Shown here piece by piece: positions 11,501 to 22,338 of a DNA stretch of 64,000 nucleotides; position 1 is the stretch's first letter, and every line of letters begins with the position of its first letter. The stretch is from the NCBI GenBank assembly GCA_022496185.1, contig WTXG01000016.1, positions 310,001 to 374,000 of the forward strand, given 5' to 3'. The notes below the pieces were generated by a model. It saw only the letters and a list, made by a program, of their open reading frames with translations, searched no databases and was not told the origin of the DNA. The position numbers and the translations under genes were made by a program. The DNA comes from Multifurca ochricompacta (Eukaryota; Basidiomycota; Agaricomycetes; Russulales; Russulaceae).

Positions 11501-13379
11501 ATTTGGAGAGCGTATGCAAGATCACGATATCAAATATGCGGTGAAGACGGGCGTGGCCACCGCCGTACTCGCAGCACCCGCGTTTTTTGAAACGACGCGG
11601 CCGACTTTCATGGAGTATCGTGGGGAGTGGGCTTTGATTTCGGTGAGTACTGAATGTCGTCATGGTACCGATAAGTATGACTCTGAAACCGTCACCCACT
11701 CTCGTTCATTCAGTTCTTTGTCGTCATGTCTCCCACAATCGGCGCAGTGAGTTTGGATTTTTGTGCTAGAACAATTGACACTTAGCGCTCCGCGTGCTTA
11801 GACCAATTTTCTTAGTGTGCACCGTGTGCTCGGGACATTGTGAGTCGTGGCTTTTTTAACTTTCCCAGGTTAAATTCCCCAACCTTCACAATTGTTGTTG
11901 ATTCACACAGGTCTGGCGCTGTGACAGCGGCCGCAGTTTACACGCTGTTCCACAAAACCCCGGCCGTCCTTGCCATATTTGGATTTTTCTTTTCTATGCC
12001 GTGCTTTTACTACATCGTTGCCAAACCGCAATATGCGACGACTGGCCGATTCGTTCTTCTGACGTACAATTTGACATGCTTATTCTGGTGCGTCAATTCC
12101 AGCTGACACCCTAACGAGAGGGGGTTGATGTGGATTGTACAGCTACAACTCGAGACAGCAAGACATTTCCGTCGTCGATATCGCGTTCCATCGCTCCGCG
12201 GCCGTCACGGTTGGCGTAGTTTGGGCTGGCTTTGTCTCGCGGTTCTGGTGGCCCTCTGCAGCGCGCCGAGAACTGGGTAAACAACTGGGAGAGTACGAAT
12301 CGGAACATTTTGCTTTTTAAATTCCCCCCTCCTCCCTCCCCCCTCCCCCCACAGAGTCCACAGAACGTGACTAACTTTTGGCGCGATTTAAAGGTTCTGT
12401 CTCAATATCGGTTGGTTGTACACGCGCCTTGTCGCGTCCAATTCGTTTTCTCCAGAGAACCCGATGGAGGTAGTGGACTCTGAACATGATGATCCCAACG
12501 AAGAGACGGTGTTACTTCCGCGAAAGCTGAACAATTCCATCGAGGAATTTATGGCCATGTGCGTATCCCCCATTTAAAAAGGGAGAAGGACAGCCATTTG
12601 ATTACAGTAGGGAGTTGCATTTGCAAATCAAGCTCATCGAACTGCAAGGCTTGCTCAAGCAGACGCAACATGAGCCCCGACTGAAGGGCCCGTTCCCCAT
12701 CAAGCTTTATCGTTCGATCCTGGCGAGCCTGCAAACTATACTGGATAGGCTTCATAGTATGCGATGCGTAACCACGCGCGAGGAATGGCAAGTAAACCTC
12801 CATTTTTCATTTTTTTTTCAAACGTGAATTTATTTATTTATGTATCTTTAACAAAAATTAGGTATACGGTAAGAGACGGTTTCTCCGTTCGTCTTGATCG
12901 TTCACGCTGAGTTTTCTGACCCCCATTTGGGTTGTCAACGTAGAGCGTACGACGTGATTTCATCGTCCCCGTGAATAAGGAGCGTCGAGAGATGGTCGGG
13001 AACATCATATTATACTTCTCGACTTTAGGATCCGCATTTCGCCTCAAGGCGCCGTTGCCACCCTACCTGCCACCTGCTGAGAAGGCAGACAACGATTGGT
13101 GGGTAGTGACAATCCTTCCCAAATTGCAAAGTCACTCAACACACAGCCCGCCTAACACCACAACAGGTTGAAGCGATCCGAGGTTTGGAAGTGGTCAAGA
13201 ATCGAGAGATCCGTTTTTCGCGTCAGCTCTTGTTTTTCGCGTACGCCTTGACGATGAAGGGGATCACTCAAGAGCTCGAATTCCTCGGTAGGACGTCGCA
13301 GGACGCGTTTGGCGTCATTGGACAGAGCACTGAGGTGTTTGAGGACTTGTTCAGAGATGACGCCCTCAGCTCTGTCTGA
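8566..13379 (+). CDS. BRE4/DUF2421-type multi-pass membrane protein (ArAE-like N-terminal domain)
   Basis: Large integral membrane protein of the fungal family typified by yeast Bre4 (brefeldin A sensitivity). It carries an ER-transporter/ArAE-like N-terminal domain and a C-terminal DUF2421 region; its substrate is not established. The first exon (8566 to about 9532) is disordered, Ser/Pro-rich and has an acidic Asp/His run near residue 190. Hydrophobic segments follow (KCSLAYLLGSLFTYYSPLAR; GLGFASFISLGSMYSYWAL; ILVLIWIGVGMSLLAWFKLW). A second membrane block starts near 11520 (IKYAVKTGVATAVLAAPAFF) and includes SGAVTAAAVYTLFHK and a six-TM-like run. The conserved tail FIVPVNKERREMVGN precedes the C-terminal helical part. 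Five single-base frame breaks fall at about 10021-10026, 10080-10086, 10105-10112, 10235-10237 and 10253-10255; with one base added at each, the family pattern (TLLQVALIVAIGACISNLV; LKKNLAEAQSERPYGSP) reads through. The start codon is the first in-frame ATG after the pyrimidine-rich leader. Confidence 0.85.
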
Positions 13380-13927
13380 ATGGACAACTAATTTTTGATG
13401 ACGAAGTATATATGTACACCTTTACCACCATACATCCTACCATTACCCATACCGTACACTGCACATCTTTTGATCATGATATCGTAGTTAGACTGGTTGC
13501 CACCTAATATTGCCGTCGTGTTCGGTGTAACCATCAATCGTAACGAAATGCAAAGCTATGGCACGCACGGGCAACAACAGCACACACGCATCCTGAACCT
13601 CATAGATTTGACCGCACGACTCAATGCTTTTTTTATATATTTTTATATTTATATTATACCGCCCGCCTGTTCTTTTTGCCTCTTGCCACAGGCACCTCGC
13701 TTTCATCTTAACGTGGCCCTCCAAAACAGCTTGAGGCTTGAGTTTTATTTTTCAAGGGCCACATCTCATATAACCACTCGCGTGCGTGCGCAATGTATGG
13801 TTTCTTTTTTTTTAGGAAAGAAGAGAAAAGATGTGCATTGTAGTGTGTAGAATGGTAATTGCTTTACATAGGGTGTTGTAAATTCCACGACGTTATAATG
13901 ACTAGATTCGTACCAATGTAGGCTTTC
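13380..13927. other. Intergenic region between convergent genes, no gene seen
   Basis: Lies between the 3' ends of the BRE4-like gene (+) and IMP dehydrogenase (-). It presumably holds both 3' UTRs. AT-rich runs around 13626-13655 and 13740-13815; no coding signal found. Confidence 0.6.
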
Positions 13928-16073
13928 CTATGCAAAGAGTCGTTTCGTGTATCTGTTATTTTTTTTTTTATAAAAAAAGTGCAATTGCACCAGTCAAAAG
14001 GACGTCAACGTCAAAAACACGCAGGAGGGAGGGAGGAGCAAAAAGGGGCTTACGAGTTTAGTCCATGCACTCCGCCTTCAACCTGCGCGCTAGCCGTGCG
14101 CAGTTCAAAGCGGACACGACCCCCTTCACCCCTTCCTGCAGTTCTCTCACGTTCCGCACGCCGATATCCTGGAGCGAGTGCTGCAGCCCCGCGTGGAGGT
14201 ACGGCAAGAAATCCTTCACGCTACCCTTATCCTGCACGTCACCCGACACGCCCTGAGCGACTTTGACAGTCGATGACTCGGAGAAATAACGCGTCGTCGC
14301 CGCATTCTCGTGTACATGATTCTCCGCCTGCGCCTTGCTCGGCGGGGTAGGAAACTTGCCTGGTTTGGGCTTCCCGTTCACCTTGGAACCAGAGCCCTGT
14401 GCCGCCCCAGGTTTTCCTTGCTCCATTGCTTCGAGGGAGCCCATACCGCGGTAAGCCTTGACACGCTTTCCTTCATGATAAAAATACTCTCCAGGCGCCT
14501 CGGTCGTTCCCGCGAGCAATCCACCCATCATCACTGCCCCCGCGCCAAGGGCAAGCGCCTTGACAATGTGACCGACATTCGAAATGCCGCCGTCCGCGAT
14601 GACAGGCACACCGAAGCGAGAGGCGAATTCGGCGACGGCGTAGACGGCTGTAGCCTGTGGACGCCAACTGCCATAACCTCTTGCGTGATGCAGATAGATC
14701 CTGAACCCATGCCGACACGCAGACCGTCTGCGCCGGCGGCAATTAAGGTCGCCGCTTGCTCGCGTGTAACGACATTACCCGCGATTACCTCGAGGGTCGG
14801 GTATGTCTGTTTGATCCATTGGACCATGTCCACCTGGAAGGTCGAGTTGCCCTGTGAAGAGTCAATGACAACAATGTCTAGCCCAGCATCCACCACAAGG
14901 CGAGGCGATCCCGGTCGGCAGGGCGTGTGCCAATCGCCGCAGCGGAGTATAGTTGCTTGGTTTCGGGACGTTTAGAAGCGAGAGGATAGGTCTGGTTTTT
15001 GAGGAGATCCGAGCGCGCCAAGAGGGAGACGAGACATCCGTGAGCATCGACGATGGGCAATTTTCCCTTCTTAGAGTAGCGAAGAATGTCGTTGGCCTCT
15101 AAGAGGGTAACCCCTCAGGAGCTGTGATAAGGTTCATAGTCATGACGTCGGCGAGACGGACAGTGGGGGGCTGGAACTGGACATCGCGGGAGGTGACAAT
15201 TCCAACGAGCTTGCCTCCAGCGAGCCGGTATCTATGTAAGAAGGTTAATATCGTTGAGAGGGTGTGGAGAGTTCGAAAGAAAAGAACAAGAGAGGATCAG
15301 GGAATCCGTGCAATTTCTTCCCCATTTCACACGTGTGAACGCGTTAGTGCGGCAGAACGAAGGTATAAAAGCTCATCCTGATAATTAATAAAGAAAGAAT
15401 GGACTCACCGGTGATAGGAATCCACAGAAACCCAAGCGAGCCTTCACGTCGAGGACATCTTCCACGTAATGATTGGGAGATAGGACCACGGGGTCTGTAA
15501 TAAAGCCGTTCTCATGGCGCTTCACGGCACGGACCATAGCGGCTTGGGCTGCAGCTGACTGATTGTGATGAATAACGCCGATACCACCCAACAACTAGCG
15601 TGATGTATGACGAGATGGGTGAGCGCACGTTACGAGGAGTACGCAGCACGCGTACCGCCAACGCGATGGCCATCTCACCCTCGGTAACGGTGTCCATAGG
15701 GCTACTTATGAAAGGAGTCTTGAGCGCGACGTTTCGAGTGATACGACTCTCTGTGATAACCTCGTGAGCGGAGAAATCAATCTTGCCTGGGAGCATGAGG
15801 AAATCATTATAAGTAAGGCCGCCATGCTGGAAAGAATTCATGAGATCCTTGACGGAGAGACCATCTGAGCTTGGATAGTTCTCCAGCTCTTTGAAAGCCT
15901 TGGATGGATCAAGGAAGTTTTTGGGTGTGAACTAGGGGACATTTGTGAAGGTGAGGTGAGTGGGCAAGATTGCCAGTTGGTCACAAATTTTTCGTTTTCC
16001 GAATTTATACTAACCCGCTTGGGCTTTTTAAAGTCAAAGTCTAAATCTAAATCAACCTTGTGCGGCACCACAC
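13928..16073 (-). CDS. Inosine-5'-monophosphate dehydrogenase
   Basis: Oxidises IMP to XMP with NAD+, the committed step of guanine nucleotide synthesis, in the cytosol. Family sequence is clear: [17 protein letters not shown], then the early IMPDH block ([20 protein letters not shown]). A CBS-domain region follows ([31 protein letters not shown]). The core then has [29 protein letters not shown] and the catalytic loop [15 protein letters not shown], where Cys is the nucleophile. [10 protein letters not shown] and [20 protein letters not shown] complete the IMP site. The last exon is 25 nt (13952-13928) and encodes YTKRLFA-stop, reached through an intron at 14053-13953 with donor gtaagc. Introns also lie near 15600-15662 and 15235-15405. 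Four single-base frame breaks occur at 14120-14124 (C5), 14659-14665, 14891-14899 and 15111-15114 (C4); each is repaired by one added base. The N-terminal exon and ATG are uncertain: an exon ending KKPKR joins [13 protein letters not shown], and an ATG lies at about 16073. Confidence 0.9.
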
Positions 16074-16272
16074 ATACCTTCTTTTTTAAAAAAACAAAAG
16101 AATAAACTAAACAAATGATTTTATTATACCCAGAGCCAGGTAATGAGTTGTGTTGTGTGGGTGGATTAGGATTGTGGATGATATGTCTCTGTTAGATTAC
16201 GTCATCTAAGAGTGAGTTGTGTGAATTGTGCTCTGCCTCATTCTCACTTGTCCTTCTCACTCGTCTCTCTTG

Positions 16273-16278
16273 TATAAA
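16273..16278 (+). promoter_or_regulatory. TATA-like element upstream of the API5-like gene
   Basis: tataaa lies about 47 bp before the ATG at 16325, inside the 250-bp interval shared with the divergent IMP dehydrogenase gene. Role inferred from position only. Confidence 0.4.
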
Positions 16279-16324
16279 ATCGCTTCTGTTCCAGCGGAGA
16301 CTTGACGTTTGACATTTCTGTATC

Positions 16325-18684
16325 ATGCCTGGCAGTCTAGCCGAACAAGAACGCGAAGCTATCGAGTTGTTTGGTCGTGCTGAGCAACGTTTACCACCTA
16401 CAAACTCCGTGGTATGTTTCCCTCCTTCTCCCGCCCTCTCACTTCTTGCTCTGTTGCGAGTTCACATCTCCTTCCGCCGCTCAGAGAAAGCGTGCGTTGA
16501 GCCATGCAATCAAACTTGCACACTCTCCACATACATCTCTCAAAATTTTGGCGGCAATGAATATTGCCAAACTATTCAAGCCATTCCCTGACCTCGAAGA
16601 AGATTCTATCAACGCGATATACGACCTTTGCGAAGATCTGGATCCAAACGTCAGTCACCCAAGCACACACACTCTCACTCAAGTTTATGTCACCAACCAA
16701 TCAACGCTTTTTTTTTAATTCTTAGATCCGGATTGAAGGTTACAAAGCTATCGTTCGGGTGTCCAAGGAACAGCCGAGATGGGCGGAGAGGAACGTAGAC
16801 GTCCTCGTACAACTCCTTCAAAGCGGTGCGTCTCACCAGCTCAGCTGGTTTTTCTTAAACCCAACGCCAGAGGATTGGATTTTAATCCATCAGCGGGGTG
16901 CCCCTTCCGTTTTCTTTTCTTTTCTCTTCTTCTCTTCTAGATGAGCCAGAAGAGGTTGTGGTGGTGAAGACTGCCTTGATTCAGCACCTCGAATTGGACG
17001 TTAAAGTCACTTTAAGCGTCCTCTGCGATCAAATCGTCCCACCGGATGACAACATCGAGGACGATGACCAGGCTATTCGCGAACGACTGCGCACATTGGT
17101 CGTCGCATTTCTCGCCGAGGACGCGCGACACCCCCTTCTTGTGCAATTGCAGAACCAAGAGGCTGGCAGTGCGGAGCAAGAGCAAGCGCTGATAGATACC
17201 CTTCTTAAGGTGGGTGACAAAAGGCTTTTTTCTTTCCTTTTTTTTGACGTTTCAAACTTGCTTCTGGTGCTGATGAGAGGGACATGTGTCTTTCATTTCC
17301 AGGCGGTTTCCAAATTTGGCGTGGCAATCGCGGCAAGGATCACAAAGGATATTCTCGTCTTTTTACCCTCCTTCGATAATGGACGGCCGACACCTCGCGG
17401 TAATGAGCTTTTGCGAATGCTGCTCGCGAAGGCTACTTCTTCACTCAAGAAGGATCTCGCACCGGGGCGGAATCCTGCGAATTTGGAGCAGTCCTACGGC
17501 TATCTTGAGCTGGCGGACTTTTTATGTTGCGAGAGGGTCGTGTCAAACCCTGTCCAGCTCCTACGTTTCTATTGCACCTCATCTCTCATGGGGAAAATGA
17601 CGCTAGGGAGGCTGTCCGAGGAATCACGCTTGTTCTTCATTGTCCATCTGGCGCAAACTCTTGCTGCTTGCAGTCATCATAAGAGTCCACAATCCGGCGA
17701 GCTCGCCTCAATGCGGAGACAGGTCGTGGACGCGTTGACGATCATCCTTCCTGTGCGTACATCCACACTATGCTATTGCTCACTTCATCTTTGTAAGCAG
17801 TTTTTCATCCAAATAGCACCGTCGGATGCCCAAGCATGGAGGTCGTGCCAAATTCTTTTGCAAACGTGTCAGCAGGTTGGTGGACCGTGGCCTTGCCGGA
17901 AAACTGACGGACGTGATCTCTTTTTTTTCTTTCTCGTGCCCAGAGGAAGGAACAGCAAACGAACTGGAACATGCCTGCTCCTTTATACTCGGTTCTGGTT
18001 GAGATATCTCATCTAGCTGATAAAAAGCAGGATCCCGAGTCTAAACAAGTCGGAGATCTTAGCAGGGTTTGCCTTTAAGCTCCTCTCTTCTGTCTTCGCC
18101 CCTTCCAACAGTTGCCTTTTTTTCATTCATTTCACTAGTCGTTGACTCGCCTCCCTTCTCAACCGCTTCCAGTTCCTGCAAGACCTCCAGCTCCAGTGCT
18201 ACCACCACTTTCAGATTCTACCGTTCCCGTCGACATGAGTGTAAGCAAACGGAAAGCTGAGGAAGAAGAACCAGGTGTGCCCCAAGAGCGACAAGGGGCG
18301 CAGAAACTGGCTATTAGGGGACAGTACACACGTCAACAACGTCAGCCCAAAGATTCCCCTCCGCGGCAGTCTGTGGGCTCGGGTGCGTCAACCCCTGTAT
18401 ATGCAACAGAAGACGATCTCCGACAATCAACGATGAAACGGTTGAAAATCGACGAGGAGACTCCATCGCTTCTGTTGCGCATGGGACCCACTCAACGTCG
18501 TTCGCCAGCCGTGCGTAGTCGACAAACCTCAAAATCAAAGTCTCCGCCTGTGGCCCAGTTGGACTTGGGAGGGTCACCCGATCTTTCGCTTGGGATTAGT
18601 ATCAAAGGTGCTGCGGGCTCGCGCTCGCGCTCGCATCCGCATGCGTATTCTTTGCTTGAAAGGATACAAGGAGACGGATCATAG
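16325..18684 (+). CDS. Apoptosis inhibitor 5 (API5/AAC-11)-like HEAT-repeat protein
   Basis: Nuclear helical-repeat scaffold protein; animal API5 is anti-apoptotic and binds partners such as Acinus, but its fungal role is little defined. The N-terminal exons encode MPGSLAEQEREAIELFGRA, then KRALSHAIKLAHSPHTSLK and AAMNIAKLFKPFPDLEEDSI. Repeat-like helices continue (IRIEGYKAIVRVSKEQPRWA; VVVVKTALIQHLELDVKVTL). The API5 core is clear at 17300-17750 (VSKFGVAIAARITKDILVFL; YLELADFLCCERV) and at RKEQQTNWNMPAPLYSVLVE near 17945. The last exon encodes a basic, Ser/Arg-rich, disordered tail (SKRKAEEEEP; GSRSRSHPHAYSLLER), probably carrying nuclear localisation signals. Introns include about 16411-16485, 16650-16724 and 17210-17303. 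The splice joining the Leu/Val-rich core to the tail (18065-18175) is not firmly resolved. No frame break was needed. Confidence 0.85.
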
Positions 18685-18952
18685 GAGAACGAGAAACCCC
18701 GTCTAATTCATGATCATAGTTCATCCTACGGGTTACGTTGGTTGTAATAATGCAATAGACGATTCCATTTTTCTTCTTTTTCCTGTGTGACTCTATTAGC
18801 TGTGTAGCGTATTTATTTATTTGAAGGCCACGGCGCCGAGTAGTGGATAAAACAATTAAAGCGCGCTGCGCTTCTTACTTTCCATCACATCGCATATAAA
18901 TTAAACGCCTTCGAACGTTTAGGTGGCCCACGTCACGTTGGTTTCGTGTGAT

Positions 18953-20973
18953 ATGAAGGCACTCTTATTGACACTCCTTTATGTTCTTGTTCTTATTATC
19001 AAATGCGGAGCCAACTCAGTTGACATACGATCGGTGAGCTGCCACCCACAATTTAAACCCTTCTTCGACCTTGGACGCTGCGTCGACAGCAAACGAGTCA
19101 AGTTAGGCAATCAACTAGTACCAGTACTAACCCTGCCCATGACACACTATGCAATACGGTACGCGTGAATAATCAAGTGACGATACGCGTTAATTAATGA
19201 TTAACTAAACTAGGTAATGTGTATCGAATGCGATGTATACGGTGACACGGCACGATGTACGTTTTTTGGTGGTGGTGGCATGCCTTCCGAGGCTACAAAA
19301 CAAAAAGAAAGACTGAGATAAATTGATGTGGTTACCCACAGATGTCCTACGTAGCGTGGGCAAACCAGACCTAGGCTGGATGGCCATGTACGTGTTCCTT
19401 ACCCCCCACAAATGAGAGAGGTGTCACTTACTACGAAGCTGACATTGCCCCCCAACGCGGTGCCCGCAAACTCCCATGTAACTTGTCATCCTCTTATTGG
19501 AAACAAAAACAGTGGTTTTGGACGCTTCATGAGTGATAGTCCTATGGTGGTGATGTGGCCATCACATTCACGCGACAGCGAGGACGGCTCTTTCGTTTCG
19601 GTGACACTCTCACAGCGTAAGGCGCCATATGAGGTCATGCCTACGCCCGATCTTAACCCACCATTCGTGGCCACGCTGTCCCTCTCTAATACCTCGGTAA
19701 GCTCCCGCCCTGCACCATTCCATTCCAATTTTTTTCTAATTCTGTTCCAATTTTTTGGCCTGCAACTGTAGCTCATTAGCGAGCACCTCCAAATGGCGTT
19801 TACCCGACCTGTGAGTAGTATATATAAGTTTTAGCTTTTGGGGAATTTGATTTTGATTAAATTTGTCATAAGGCCCCACCGGATGGGATGCAGAATATCA
19901 TCTGGGCGTTTAGTCGTACACCCCCCGAATCATCTGACGAGAACGCGCACATCTCTATTCATCACGAGTTCGGTTGGGGAAGGCTCAACTTGACGCGTAC
20001 CGCTGTCGTCGAGGCACCTCTTCCCGTCTCTTCCCCTTCTCCCAATACCGATACCGATACCGAGATTTCTGACCCGGAAGGTGCAGGCTCAGGCTCAAGC
20101 TCAGACACGGAGGCCTTAAACCCGCAAACGGGTGTGTCGCACGAGCCTGATTCCGATTCTACTCTGCCCTTGGTAGCGGCGAGTAGAGGCCGCAACTTTG
20201 CTACCACCCTGCATGCCGCGCTATGCATCGCGGGATTCCTGCTCGTGATCCCGTCTGGCGCGCTCGTAGTACGGTATGCAAAAGTGACGGGCAACTCCAA
20301 GGCGTTCGATCTGCACCGGCTATTACAATTCGGCGTCGGTGCGTTCGCACTCTCTCCCCCTTACGCGTCTCTACCTCACGAATGGTTTTGTTTCTTATGC
20401 TTTTTTATTTATTTAAAAAACCCCTTTTACCAGCTGGCGCATCCATAGCGGGAGGCATGCTCGCTTACCTTTTCATGGACGTCGATGGTTCTGGCGCGGC
20501 ACACAAGGTGATTCCACAAATTATTTGTAAACCTGTGCTGACTTGTGTATCGTGCCTATTTCCCGCTTAGTGGTGGGGTGGGGGCCTGATACTACTGTAC
20601 GGTGTGCAGTGCGCTGTCGGGAGCTGGGTTAGTCGTATCCCAGCAGCGAACCGCACACGTGTGTATAGCGCGCTGCTTGCGGGGCTCGGCACGTCAATCA
20701 CCCTGCTTGCATTCTATGACGCTTGGCTCGGCTTTGATGCGGTTGGCGATAGCACCCCTGTGTGGTGGTGGGGTCTATTAATAGTGAGTGCCACATCCTG
20801 ACAAACAAACAAACGGCTGAATAGATTGAAAATGGGTGACTTGTAATCAGGGGATTCCCTCGCTTTATGTCCTCGGCGTGGTGACGATACAGCGCCGATT
20901 TGGAACTGTGGAGGTGGCCACGAAGGGAGAATACGTGGCATTAGACACAAGACCTCCAAACGGTGAACCTTAA
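18953..20973 (+). CDS. DOMON-cytochrome b561 membrane protein
   Basis: Likely extracytoplasmic haem protein that passes electrons across a membrane (ferric reductase or ascorbate-type b561 proteins); donor and acceptor unknown. It begins with a hydrophobic signal sequence (MKALLLTLLYVLVLIIKCGA). The DOMON domain follows (SVGKPDLGWMAIGFG, MSDSPMVVMW with a candidate haem Met, NAHISIHHEFGWG with candidate His). A disordered acidic Ser/Thr/Asp linker leads to about five membrane spans with b561-type histidines (TTLHAALCIAGFLLVIPSGA; FDLHRLLQFG; GAAHKWWGGGLILL). Exons include 19342-19387, 19513 to about 19696 and a final exon ending at 20973. Junctions at 19387/19513 (LGWMA-IGFG), near 20336 (LQFG-AGASIAGG) and near 20568 (AHK-WWGGG) were fixed by phase. 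The first exon's 3' end is unresolved between 19020 and 19341. Confidence 0.85.
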
Positions 20974-21147
20974 GGTGTAGGAGCGACATAGAGCCAACGG
21001 ACACGAAATTGTGTAACTTAATCATTCTATGTATAGGCCGTTTTCCTGTCCGATGGGTCGGTTGCAGCGCGAATTGTGACGTCAGTGGCCACGAAGTGTA
21101 TATCTCAGCGGCAGCACTTGTATTAGTGCTCCCGTCCTCCACCTCCC

Positions 21148-21925
21148 ATGCCAGTCAAGTTAAAGGGAAGCTGCCACTGCGGCGCAGTATCTTTCACCGT
21201 ACAATCAAGCACGCCAGTGCCGTATCAACTCTGTGTGTGCTCCATTTGTCGCAAGGTGGGAGGTGTAGGTGGTACAATTAACCTCGGAGCGCACGCGCAC
21301 ACACTCCAAATCACCAAAGGAAAGACTGACATCTCGTATGAAATGACTTTCCCTTCTCCCCTCTCCACTTTCCTTCTTCACAAATATCCCAGGTATTATG
21401 TATTGTATGAGAGTGTGCATGACTGATGGTGGGGTGTGTGGTGGGACAGGATATACAAAGCGGTGTTGCATCGTGGCACACCCGAGGAAAAGCGGGTAAC
21501 ATCCGAGCGGCATTTTTGCTCAAGGTGTTCGGCAATGCTCTGGCTGTGGGATGAGAATTGGTACGCATCTGAAGTGCTGCCCTTTCCCTTTTTTTTTTTT
21601 TTTGTCTTCCTTCCTTTGAATTAATCTTAGAGTCCCTGACGATCCTGCTGGTCCTGCTGTTGTAGGCCGGAATTACTTCACCCGTTCGCGTCTGCTATCG
21701 ACGAGCCAGAGTTGAAAGTGCCAGAAGAAATTGTGCGTATTATTATTTTAGATCTTTTTTTTTTTTGGGTCGCCCATGGTGTGGATCTATTGATAGACTG
21801 TGCTCATGACCACATCGGCCCCGGCATATGTCCGCCTGCCTGAAGGCAAGAAGAGAATATTCGAGGAATATCCGGAAGCATCGCTCGAAGAGTGGCACAA
21901 GGAGCACAACGAATATGTTGAATGA
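21148..21925 (+). CDS. GFA/CENP-V domain zinc protein
   Basis: Small single-domain protein of the glutathione-dependent formaldehyde-activating (GFA)/CENP-V family, which binds two zinc ions through cysteines. The ligands are in order: GSCHCGAVSF near residue 8, CVCSICRKVGG near residue 30, and HFCSRCSAMLWLW further on. The first exon starts MPVKLKGS. An intron near 21334-21449 joins TDIS to IYKAVLHRGTPEEKR, and later introns near 21560-21665 and 21735-21805 lead to the tail YVRLPEGKKRIFEEYPEASL. The length (about 150 residues) is normal for the family. Substrate cannot be inferred; many members are not formaldehyde enzymes. Confidence 0.88.
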
Positions 21926-22074
21926 GTTTATTTAAGTCTTGTGTTCAAGTCAACGCCAATGTCAAATGTACTATGGTCGTGGTGTGGTCGTGGTCGTGTG
22001 TAACTGTGTAATATATATATATATTGGGATGAAGTTAAAAAGTTATACTAATTAGAGGGAGTCACGCGTGGATG

Positions 22075-22171
22075 GGTAGCGTGGCCGAGTGGTCTAAGGC
22101 GCTGGATTTAAGTCATATTGCTTGATTCCCAGTGGGGAAAACCCGCGCGAGTTCGAACCTCGCCGCTACCA
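22075..22171 (+). tRNA. tRNA-Leu(UAA) with intron
   Basis: The acceptor arms ggtagcg and cgctacc pair over 7 bp. The D arm is gccgagtggtctaaggc, the T arm is gcgag-ttcgaac-ctcgc, and the long variable arm is typical of a class II leucine tRNA. The anticodon stem ctgga precedes tttaag, giving anticodon TAA. A short intron (about 16 nt, tcatattgcttgattc region) follows the base 3' of the anticodon, the usual position in nuclear tRNAs. The 31-39 pair appears to be an A-C mismatch. The last base (22171) is the discriminator A. Confidence 0.93.
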
Positions 22172-22338
22172 TTTTTCTTGTTTTCTTTTTTGCCATTGTC
22201 GTTGTGGATTGAGATTGAGAGATTGAGAGATTGAGGAAGGGAAAGGACAGGACAGGGACAGTCTCAAGGGCGAAGCGAAGGAATGTTGGATCCCACTAAC
22301 AACGACAACAATCCCACTCGACCGGTTCAGTTCTAATT

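Noticed and set aside
12788..12861. A GC-AG intron plus a 7-nt exon in the BRE4-like gene
   Set aside because: A single intron 12793-12943 with GT donor (gtaaac) joins REEWQ to SVRRDFIVPVN in phase, which is simpler.
14473..15060. Several separate minus-strand frames at IMPDH taken as different small genes
   Set aside because: They are consecutive pieces of one IMPDH reading, separated by single-base breaks.
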